19,689 bases of DNA from Candidatus Aminicenantota bacterium (GTDB lineage Bacteria; Acidobacteriota; Aminicenantia; UBA2199): positions 1 to 19,689 of the forward strand of contig JAGLQR010000003.1 of the NCBI GenBank assembly GCA_023136725.1, read 5' to 3'. Positions 1 through 5,935 of the stretch are shown piece after piece (within the stretch, counting starts at the first letter, position 1; each line of letters opens with the position of its first letter). Both the position numbers and the translations under genes were made by a program. The notes below the pieces were generated by a model, which was given only the letters and a program-made list of their open reading frames with translations, was not told the DNA's origin and did not search any database.

Positions 1-404
1 ATATCCGCTCCTATAGTTCTTCCCAGGTTTGTTAATTCCTCTATAGGGATTTCCAATTTGAAATAATCCATAATAAACATCATCATGATTGCAGCATTCG
101 AACTGCCTCCACCAAGTCCGGAACCTGCAGGAATGTTTTTTTTCACATGTATGTCGAACCCTTTATTCAACCCGAATTTGTCATACATAAGTTCAAATGC
201 TCTGATTATAGTATTTGATTTATCCCAGAGTATGTTGTTGCTATCTCCGGAAAGAGAAACTTCATCTCTTTGATTCTCATTTATTTCGATAGTATCGTAT
301 AGGGAGATGGTCTGGAAAATTGTTCTTAATTCATGATACCCGTTAGCTCTTTTACCGGTTATTTCCAATCCGATATTAACTTTGGCAAAGGATCTGAACT
401 CCAT
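1..404 (-). CDS. ispE: 4-diphosphocytidyl-2-C-methyl-D-erythritol kinase, 3' part cut off by window edge
   Basis: IspE phosphorylates CDP-methylerythritol in the MEP route to isoprenoids, a cytosolic GHMP-kinase step. Translating the minus strand from the ATG at 404-402 gives MEFRSFAKVNIGLEITGKRA, then NGYHELRTIFQTISLYD, the typical IspE N-terminus (AKVN, GYHxL, QTISLYD). Further on, KNIPAGSGLGGGSSNAA is the GHMP-kinase ATP-binding glycine-rich loop (residues ~90-106). About 134 residues are present of the usual ~280-300; the C-terminal half lies outside the window. The start is 2 bases after the stop of the LolB-like gene, so the two are co-transcribed. A lipoprotein gene of the LolB type directly upstream of ispE is the arrangement seen in Escherichia coli. 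Identification is from sequence motifs and is secure. Confidence 0.95.
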   Translation of the reverse strand, partial: MEFRSFAKVNIGLEITGKRANGYHELRTIFQTISLYDTIEINENQRDEVSLSGDSNNILWDKSNTIIRAFELMYDKFGLNKGFDIHVKKNIPAGSGLGGGSSNAAIMMMFIMDYFKLEIPIEELTNLGRTIGAD

Positions 405-406
405 TT

Positions 407-1009
407 TTATTCTGAACCGCTCCGGAACATTTTTCCAAGCGTAACCCTTGAGTATCCTTTAAGTTCTTTTGTCAGAACGATCTTTCCGGCCCTCTCTTTA
501 ACTTCATATACACGGAACTCTAATTTTATATCATCACTGGCCAGATTGATCCTTACCGGGTATTTCTTCTTTTCCGATTCGATTATCTGCATAGTGAATC
601 CACTTTTCTTTAATTTTAGTGAATTGACACGCTGCTCAAGCAGAAGAGCCCTGATCTCATTATATGTAAGATCTACCCTCCACAATTCATACAAAAATTC
701 TCTGAATTCTCCCGCCCAGTATTGTTTCCTTTTCGGGACTATTACTTTCGAATAATTCCCCTGCACAAGGATCTCAAAAAGGACCTGGTTCATTGGGCCG
801 AGAAATATCAACCTGTCCCCTTTGTTGTTGAATACAAGGAGGACCTTTGTTTTTTCTTTTCCCTGATCTGTAACAGCTTTAACTCTTATCCTGACAGATT
901 TGTATTTTTCCCCTTTCGAAGCAGGGTCGGTGCTTATTTCCGGGACTTTGCAGTTTGACAATACAAATAAAAAAATGATTGGAACCAGATAAAATAATAA
1001 TTTTCTCAT
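407..1009 (-). CDS. small outer-membrane lipoprotein, LolB-like (lipoprotein localisation) by context
   Basis: 200-residue protein beginning MRKLLFYLVPIIFLFVLSNC: a short signal peptide with lipobox LSNC, so an exported lipoprotein with acylated Cys20. No canonical domain is obvious, but the pattern of short beta strands (RIRVKAVT, KTKVLLVFNN, DRLIFLGPM, QVLFEILVQG, SKVIVPKRKQYWAG) followed by a helix (EFREFLYELWRV) and a segment like NEIRALLLEQRV resembles the LolB/LolA open-barrel fold, in which a strand-rich cup binds lipoprotein acyl chains. The gene sits immediately upstream of ispE, the position of lolB in enterobacteria. Start: GTG at 1012 or ATG at 1009 are both possible; ATG 1009 is preferred although no clear Shine-Dalgarno lies upstream. 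Function as LolB is inference from fold pattern and synteny. Confidence 0.6.
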   Translation of the reverse strand: MRKLLFYLVPIIFLFVLSNCKVPEISTDPASKGEKYKSVRIRVKAVTDQGKEKTKVLLVFNNKGDRLIFLGPMNQVLFEILVQGNYSKVIVPKRKQYWAGEFREFLYELWRVDLTYNEIRALLLEQRVNSLKLKKSGFTMQIIESEKKKYPVRINLASDDIKLEFRVYEVKERAGKIVLTKELKGYSRVTLGKMFRSGSE

Positions 1010-1051
1010 CACATTAAATTTTAACAGAATCAGGAGAAGTGATAAACTTTC

Positions 1052-2122
1052 TCAGACCAGATTTTCTTCTTTTGCCTTCAGGATAGCCTTAACCCTGGAA
1101 TCAACTGCGAGTTTTTTGAATATTCGGTTAATGTGGGTCTTTACGGTCTTTTCACTTATGTATAACCTGTCAGCAATATCCTTGTTCCTGATTCCCAGAA
1201 CCATTGTCTTTAAAACATCCTTCTCCCTTATTGAGAGATTATAATTGTTGTCATACCTGGCAAGCACTGAGCTTATATGAGCAATATCAGGCTGGATAGC
1301 AAGATTCAGTATCTCCCGCTCTGCCCAGATCCCCCCATCACGGATAACAAGAAGGGCCTTCTCAATCTCGGGCCTGTCCATTTCGCTCTTGAAAAATCCT
1401 TTTACACCTATCTTAAGAAGCTGTGCTTTCTCTTCAGTATTGAACTTTTCGTTAATTATGATTATTTTTATAAACGGGAAGAGGATATAGATATCTTTGA
1501 TAGCTCTGATTGATTCATCCATTCCGGTAAATATGCATGAGGCACATAACATTGCCAGGTCGGTTTCTTTATGAAAACCTGAGTTTACTATTTCCTGAAT
1601 GGAGCTGAAGTTCTTAGAATGGTCCAGGCAAATATTTTCATTGGAGATCATTTTTATTTGATCGACTATCAGAGAATGCCTGCATATGGTTATGAAACTG
1701 AGGCAGCTCTTCTGCTTTTTATCTGAAAGGTCTTTTCCGGAGGATGTTCCGCTTCTGAGTGCTTCTCTTATTTTGTCTTTTATTTTTTTCGGAGATGAGC
1801 TTTTCTCCATGTAGTAAAAGAACCCCTTTTTTGTAGCTTCTATAGCAGTTTCAAACGAAGGGTATCCGGTAAAAAGAATAACTTTGGTTTTGGGATATCT
1901 TTTCATTATGATCTCTCCGACAATGAGGCCGTCCTCTTTCCCCAGCTTCAGGTCAAGGAGAACTATATCTATATTAAAGGTTTTTAAGATCGAAAGTGCA
2001 TTTTCGGAGTTCTCAGATGTAAAGATACTTAATCCCTCCTTTTCCAGAACTAACTTGAAAGAATCGAGTACACTTTTTTCATCATCAATGATCAGAATTG
2101 TGGGAGTCTTTTTTTCAAACAA
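1052..2122 (-). CDS. response regulator: receiver + degenerate receiver + LuxR-type HTH
   Basis: A transcription factor of 356 residues. Residues ~6-120 form a receiver domain: acidic pair in TILIIDDEKS, phospho-acceptor Asp in IVLLDLKLGKEDG, conserved Thr in VILFTGYPS and Lys in YMEKSSSPKK. Residues ~145-280 form a second, receiver-like domain ending GVKGFFKSEMDRPEIEKA, a NarL-type signature, but the acceptor position reads DLAMLCAS with no usable Asp, so it is probably a pseudo-receiver. The C-terminus (~290-356) is a GerE/LuxR helix-turn-helix (LSIREKDVLKTMVLG, NKDIADRLYISEKTVKTHI). Start: a TTG at 2122-2120 is preferred over the more distal ATG at 2188, because AAGGAG lies 10 bases upstream and the receiver begins immediately; it starts one base after the OB-fold gene's stop. 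No cognate histidine kinase is in the window. Regulation of the neighbouring cytochrome genes is plausible but unproven. Confidence 0.85.
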   Translation of the reverse strand: MFEKKTPTILIIDDEKSVLDSFKLVLEKEGLSIFTSENSENALSILKTFNIDIVLLDLKLGKEDGLIVGEIIMKRYPKTKVILFTGYPSFETAIEATKKGFFYYMEKSSSPKKIKDKIREALRSGTSSGKDLSDKKQKSCLSFITICRHSLIVDQIKMISNENICLDHSKNFSSIQEIVNSGFHKETDLAMLCASCIFTGMDESIRAIKDIYILFPFIKIIIINEKFNTEEKAQLLKIGVKGFFKSEMDRPEIEKALLVIRDGGIWAEREILNLAIQPDIAHISSVLARYDNNYNLSIREKDVLKTMVLGIRNKDIADRLYISEKTVKTHINRIFKKLAVDSRVKAILKAKEENLV

Positions 2123-2123
2123 T

Positions 2124-2876
2124 TTATTTCTTCTCCTTAATAACCTCCGGATCCTCCATAAATACAGGAAATAGATATCCTGAACCAATATCTTTGTTAA
2201 TGAGAAGTTTCCCTTTGACCAGAATTATATCTCCCGGAGTTAAAGTTTCTTTTGTTGTAAATGTTATATCATTCGTGCCCTGGTTCCCGCTTCCGTCCCT
2301 AATATGGACCCAATTTCTCCCTTTTATTTTCGGGGAGAATTTCACTACTATTGCCCGTATCAGGATCGTTTTTCCTTTTAATGCATCCTTTTGTGAAAAG
2401 CATTCAGCGACAGTGTACCCTTTGTCTGCTTTTTTGACTGATCCCGGTTTGACCACTGTCACTTTCGTTTCAGGATTTATTTTTTTGTGACCCATCATGC
2501 TCTGCATTGATTTCATGGAAAGCTCTCCCGGTTTGCCAACAGCTCTCACCATTCCTGCAAAATAAATAAGATCGAACTTTCTTTTTAATGATTTTGAATA
2601 AAAGTCCTTCATTTCCAGAGGATTGTTGAATTCAATGATATTTCCGATGTTGGCAACGACCATTTTAGATGCGACCCAGAATTTTTTTCCTTCTGATTCA
2701 TACTCAAGGAAAGTATATCCTCCCGATTTGAACATCTGAAGAAGCTTCCCCGTGTGGCTGGCGGATTCGGCTTTTTTCTCAGCTGAAAGTGTAGCTCCTG
2801 AAACAGTAAAAATAAGAAAGCTAATGATCAGAATAGAGATCATCAAGCTTCCTCTGTTATTTGAATTATTTATCAT
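2124..2876 (-). CDS. exported OB-fold protein, NrfJ-like (cytochrome-associated)
   Basis: 250 residues. An N-terminal hydrophobic stretch (SLMISILIISFLIFTVSG) is a signal peptide or membrane anchor. Residues ~40-105 resemble the NrfJ-related small domain (HTGKLLQMFKSGGYTFLEYE, KKFWVASK, then MKDFYSKSLKRKFDLIYFAG), known from genes near multiheme cytochromes and nitrite reductases. Residues ~155-240 form a second OB-fold-like unit (GKTILIRAIVVKFSPKIKGR, NWVHIRDGSG, TPGDIILVKGKLLINKD), similar to tRNA_anti-like/OB periplasmic proteins. A role in cytochrome assembly or substrate binding is possible but not shown. Start ATG 2876 has a strong AAGGAGA Shine-Dalgarno. The gene is divergent from the tetraheme cytochrome gene and is followed after one base by the response regulator, so the two are likely co-transcribed and translationally linked. 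Confidence 0.72.
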   Translation of the reverse strand: MINNSNNRGSLMISILIISFLIFTVSGATLSAEKKAESASHTGKLLQMFKSGGYTFLEYESEGKKFWVASKMVVANIGNIIEFNNPLEMKDFYSKSLKRKFDLIYFAGMVRAVGKPGELSMKSMQSMMGHKKINPETKVTVVKPGSVKKADKGYTVAECFSQKDALKGKTILIRAIVVKFSPKIKGRNWVHIRDGSGNQGTNDITFTTKETLTPGDIILVKGKLLINKDIGSGYLFPVFMEDPEVIKEKK

Positions 2877-2938
2877 TATTTCTCCTTGTTAAACTAAATC
2901 AAAATTTACACTATTTGAATATCATATTATTTTAAAAA

Positions 2939-2956
2939 TTGCAACTAAAGTTGTAA
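2939..2956. promoter_or_regulatory. imperfect palindrome in divergent promoter region
   Basis: TTGCAACT, 2-base spacer AA, then AGTTGTAA: an 8+2+8 inverted repeat with one mismatch. It lies between the divergent OB-fold and tetraheme cytochrome genes, about 44 bases upstream of the predicted -35 of the latter and next to a possible minus-strand promoter. It has the size and symmetry of a dimeric regulator operator; no regulator is identified. Confidence 0.35.
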
Positions 2957-2999
2957 ATAGATTTTTAATAAATCCAACCTTAAATACTACTTAATATAG

Positions 3000-3028
3000 T
3001 TGACACATTAACGTTTTAAAACTATATT
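3000..3028 (+). promoter_or_regulatory. near-consensus sigma-70 promoter for the tetraheme cytochrome
   Basis: TTGACA at 3000-3005, a 17-base spacer, and TATATT at 3023-3028. Predicted transcription start is near 3035, giving a leader of about 48 bases before the ATG at 3083. The -35 is perfect and the -10 differs from consensus by one base, in an AT-rich setting, so strong transcription is expected. An AAGGAG ribosome binding site at 3071-3076 sits 6 bases before the ATG. Confidence 0.72.
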
Positions 3029-3036
3029 ATTTCTGT

Positions 3037-3055
3037 ATGTCATAGAAATGTCATA
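3037..3055 (+). repeat. direct repeat ATGTCATA in the cytochrome leader
   Basis: ATGTCATA occurs at 3037-3044 and again at 3048-3055 (11-base period, one helical turn), just downstream of the predicted transcription start of the tetraheme gene. The spacing would suit a regulator binding one face of the helix, or it may be chance in AT-rich DNA. Confidence 0.35.
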
Positions 3056-3082
3056 TTAAATTAAATTGTAAAGGAGTTTATA

Positions 3083-3724
3083 ATGAAAAAGGCCTTATTT
3101 ATTTTACTTTCACTCGCATTTGCAGCTGGATTGTTTGCTTTAATTTCTACATCCCTGCATAATTTTAATGGAGATGCTTGGAATCCTGGCGGAGAAATTT
3201 GTGAGCCCTGCCATACACCTCACGCTGCATTGGCAGTAACTGACGCACCTTTATGGAATCATGCTGCTACAGCAGAAGTTTTTGATCAATATCTCGGATA
3301 CGATATGGATGCCGATGGTGGAACTGTTGGGGAACCAGCAGGTATTTCTCTCTTATGTCTTTCATGCCATGACGGAGTAACTGCTCTAGATGCGTTTGGA
3401 GGAGCTGCAGGAGATGCTGTGAATAATTCGTTGACCAGTCATGATACTCTTACCGGTTCGGTTTTCGGTACTGACTTAACAAACGATCATCCGATTTCAA
3501 TTACTTATGATACTGCTTTAACAGGTGTTGACACTGAACTTCATGATCCATCAGGGGCAAACACATTTAGCGCCGGTGTGACTATCCAGGATGCAATGCT
3601 TGGCGGAGGAGATCAGCTTGAGTGTTCTTCTTGTCATGATGTTCATAATACATCTGCTTTAACTTCACTCTTGAGAAAGGCAAATACTGCAAGTGCTCTA
3701 TGTCTTACTTGTCATGATAAATAG
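3083..3724 (+). CDS. exported tetraheme c-type cytochrome, OmcE-like nanowire subunit candidate
   Basis: 213 residues with a clear signal peptide (MKKALFILLSLAFAAGLFA). Four CXXCH motifs at Cys40 (CEPCH), Cys92 (CLSCH), Cys181 (CSSCH) and Cys207 (CLTCH, three residues from the C-terminus). Extra histidines for bis-His ligation: SLHNF (His26), CHTPH (His47), NDHPIS (His136), ELH (His154) and CHDVH (His188). Size, four hemes, the HNF start of the mature chain, the PLWN and CLSCHDG segments and the NDHPIS motif recall the OmcE family of Geobacter, whose subunits polymerise into extracellular heme wires. This assignment rests on remembered family features, not an alignment. The gene has its own strong promoter and terminator, unlike the operon downstream, which fits a protein made in excess as a filament subunit. 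The chain is rich in small residues (Gly, Ala, Ser, Thr) with long loops, and its codon use is less AT-biased than the next genes. Confidence 0.85.
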   Translation: MKKALFILLSLAFAAGLFALISTSLHNFNGDAWNPGGEICEPCHTPHAALAVTDAPLWNHAATAEVFDQYLGYDMDADGGTVGEPAGISLLCLSCHDGVTALDAFGGAAGDAVNNSLTSHDTLTGSVFGTDLTNDHPISITYDTALTGVDTELHDPSGANTFSAGVTIQDAMLGGGDQLECSSCHDVHNTSALTSLLRKANTASALCLTCHDK

Positions 3725-3766
3725 GGAATTCTATTTGTTTTAATTAAGTTTTCATATTAAAAAATG

Positions 3767-3800
3767 AAACCCCAGAGGATTTTCCCTGGGGTTTTTTTTT
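3767..3800 (+). terminator. strong rho-independent terminator
   Basis: Stem AAACCCCAG (3767-3775) pairs with CTGGGGTTT (3786-3794), extended by GG/CC inside, with a short ATTTT loop, followed by a T run through 3800. It separates the tetraheme gene from the downstream operon, so the cytochrome is probably a monocistronic message with only limited read-through. Confidence 0.9.
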
Positions 3801-3858
3801 AGATAATTTTTTGCTATGCTAGTTTTTAGAATTTTAATTTTAAAGGAGTTTTATTGAA

Positions 3859-4962
3859 ATGCGATTTAAAAATAATACATATATTTTTCTTGTAATTTCC
3901 ATTAGTATGATGATGCTTTTATTCTCAGGGTGTAGTAGTAACAAAAAACCAAAGATCAGTCCGGATAAAAAAAGTAAATATGTTTTCTTCCCTGCACTCC
4001 CTGCAAAACCACGATTTCAGTACTTAACAACATTTTCAAGATCTTCTGATGTAGAAAAGAAAAAAAGTAAACTATTTAACTTTATAGCCGGAGATGAATC
4101 AAAAAAGGACTATGTAATAAAAAAAGCTTATGGCGTTGATGCCTTCAGGGGAATAATTTATGTTTGTGATACAGCAAATAGTGTTGTTGTTAAATTAGAC
4201 CTGCAAAAGAGAGCTTTAGGATATTTTGCCAGAGATTCACGGATTGCTCCTGCAAAACCTGTTAATTTAGTAATAGATAAAGAAAGAGGAATAATTTATA
4301 TTGCCGATATGAAAAGAAAGCAGGTGCTTGCGTATGATATTAATGGTAATCTAATCAGAACTTATGGTGGAAATAAGGGGAATATTTCTCCTGCTGATGT
4401 TGAAATAAATGGTGATAAACTATTTGTTTGTGATGCAAAGGGCCATCAAATAGTTGTTATAGATTTAAATTCAGGTGAAATCATAAATAAAATCGGCGAA
4501 AAGGGAAATAAAGAAGGTCAGTTATTACATCCATCAAGCATTAAAATTTATAAGAACAAACTATATGTTTCCGATACAACGAACTTTCGAGTGTCGATAT
4601 TTGATATTAATGGAAATTATATAGATAAAGTGGGAAAAGTAGGTAAAAGTCCCGGGAGTTTTGCAAGGCCAAAAGGGATTGAAGTAGATAAAGATGGAAG
4701 AATATATGTTATTGATGCATCTTTTCAAAATGTCCAGGTGTTTGATAAAAAACATGAACTTCTTCTATATTTTCTCGGACCGGGAAATAATAAGTTTAAT
4801 CTTTACCTGCCATATTCTATTAATATTGATTATGAGAATGTAAAATATTTTGCAAAGTATATTTCTCCTGAATTTAGAGCTGAATACATTATTTATATAA
4901 CTTCCAATTTCGGAAGAAACAAAGTTAATGTATATGCTTATGGGGAATATGATCCGAAATAA
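3859..4962 (+). CDS. NHL-repeat beta-propeller lipoprotein
   Basis: 367 residues. Signal peptide ends in lipobox LFSGC (acylated Cys25). A basic, Lys-rich linker leads to FPALPAKPRFQYLTTFS, a segment typical of the propeller lipoproteins found beside multiheme cytochromes. Residues ~90-345 contain about six NHL blades with recurring signatures such as YGVDAFRGIIYVCDTANSVV, IIYIADMKRKQVLAYDINGN, KLYVSDTTNFRVSIFDINGN and GRIYVIDASFQNVQVFD. NHL propellers are protein-binding platforms; here the likely role is scaffolding of the outer-membrane electron conduit. It is the first gene of the operon, with AAAGGAG 12 bases upstream of ATG 3859. Genes of this type are known neighbours of nanowire cytochrome genes in Geobacter. 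Membrane side (periplasm or surface) cannot be decided from the sequence. Confidence 0.85.
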   Translation: MRFKNNTYIFLVISISMMMLLFSGCSSNKKPKISPDKKSKYVFFPALPAKPRFQYLTTFSRSSDVEKKKSKLFNFIAGDESKKDYVIKKAYGVDAFRGIIYVCDTANSVVVKLDLQKRALGYFARDSRIAPAKPVNLVIDKERGIIYIADMKRKQVLAYDINGNLIRTYGGNKGNISPADVEINGDKLFVCDAKGHQIVVIDLNSGEIINKIGEKGNKEGQLLHPSSIKIYKNKLYVSDTTNFRVSIFDINGNYIDKVGKVGKSPGSFARPKGIEVDKDGRIYVIDASFQNVQVFDKKHELLLYFLGPGNNKFNLYLPYSINIDYENVKYFAKYISPEFRAEYIIYITSNFGRNKVNVYAYGEYDPK

Positions 4963-5935
4963 ATTTTATCTTTGTATTTTTACTTTAGTAACTTTTCTTC
5001 TAATTTTTTCTTCTTGTAGTCTAGATAAAAACAGGAAGATTTTAAAAATATTTTTTGATGGGGTCCCCGATAAAGAAAAAAAAGTAGACATTAGTTTAAA
5101 AAAAGAGAAAAAAAAAGCACCTGACAAAGTTATAACTTTGGAACCACTGCAAAATTCCATTCACCCGGATTTTAAAAATAGAAACTGTAGCAAATGTCAT
5201 AATAAAACCGCTACAAATTTTCTTGTGACTGATAAAAAAAAACTCTGTTTCTTGTGTCATAAAAAGGATAAGTTTAATGGCCCTTACATTCATGGCCCTG
5301 TGGCAGCCAGGGCATGTGATACCTGCCATGATCCTCACCGTTCAAACAATTCAAATCTATTGTTGGGGAAAACCAGGAAATTATGTGACCTTTGTCACAA
5401 TATGCCTTTAACAAATGTCCTGATACAATGTAAAGGTGATAATTGTCTTGAGTGTCATACACCTCATGTTTCAGATAATAAATTTTTTCTATTAAATAAT
5501 GTCAATGTTGAAAATAAAAATATCAGTTCTGATCAAAATTATGTAAAAAAGACTGACAATAAAAAAATGGTCAACAGCTTGGTAATATCCAAAAAAGAGA
5601 TTGAAAATTCCCTTGATAATTTTTTTAAATTGAGATCTTTTGATCATAAGGATTTTACAAGGATTGTGATTGAGTTAAAAAAAACAAATAAATTTACAAA
5701 ACTTATAAAGAATAAAGCAGTAATATTTGAATTTAATCAGATAAGCTCAATAACAGAATTGAATACATTAAAAAATTATTCACATCTTGTTTCTAATATT
5801 GATATTAAAGGCTCAATAATAACTGTTCATTTTAGAAGTAAAATTGAAGTAATTAAGGAAGAACTTCTAGATAATCCATTTAGAATTGTAACTGATTTAA
5901 GAGAAGATACTAATGAGGCATATAAAAAGAAATAA
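4949..5935 (+). CDS. pentaheme cytochrome lipoprotein with C-terminal AMIN-like domain
   Basis: 328 residues from the ATG at 4949 (an ATG at 4928 would add seven residues ahead of the signal peptide). Signal peptide with lipobox IFSSC (Cys23). A Lys-rich linker (~28-62) is followed by five CXXCH motifs at Cys80, 100, 123, 146 and 166, with paired-CXXCH style CHDPH and CHTPH. An additional Cys161 lies just before the last heme. Residues ~180-230 form a Lys/Asn-rich linker. Residues ~232-320 look like an AMIN-type domain: DFTRIVIELKKTNKF, then KNKAVIFEF, and the closing NPFRIVTDLRE. AMIN domains in AmiC and PilQ bind or target to peptidoglycan, so this protein could tether hemes to the wall in the periplasm. 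That is inference. The gene overlaps the propeller gene by 14 bases and the barrel gene by 23. Confidence 0.82.
   Translation: MIRNKFYLCIFTLVTFLLIFSSCSLDKNRKILKIFFDGVPDKEKKVDISLKKEKKKAPDKVITLEPLQNSIHPDFKNRNCSKCHNKTATNFLVTDKKKLCFLCHKKDKFNGPYIHGPVAARACDTCHDPHRSNNSNLLLGKTRKLCDLCHNMPLTNVLIQCKGDNCLECHTPHVSDNKFFLLNNVNVENKNISSDQNYVKKTDNKKMVNSLVISKKEIENSLDNFFKLRSFDHKDFTRIVIELKKTNKFTKLIKNKAVIFEFNQISSITELNTLKNYSHLVSNIDIKGSIITVHFRSKIEVIKEELLDNPFRIVTDLREDTNEAYKKK

Noticed and set aside
333..755. 140-codon plus-strand frame at the left end
   Set aside because: Lies opposite ispE and the LolB-like lipoprotein, which have recognisable motifs and coupled spacing.
1052..2188. Upstream ATG (2188) as start of the response regulator
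   Set aside because: It would add 22 basic residues encoded entirely within the OB-fold gene; the TTG at 2122 has AAGGAG and begins at the receiver.
2098..2490. 130-codon plus-strand frame opposite the OB-fold gene
   Set aside because: The minus-strand gene has a signal peptide, strong ribosome binding site and family motifs; this frame has none.
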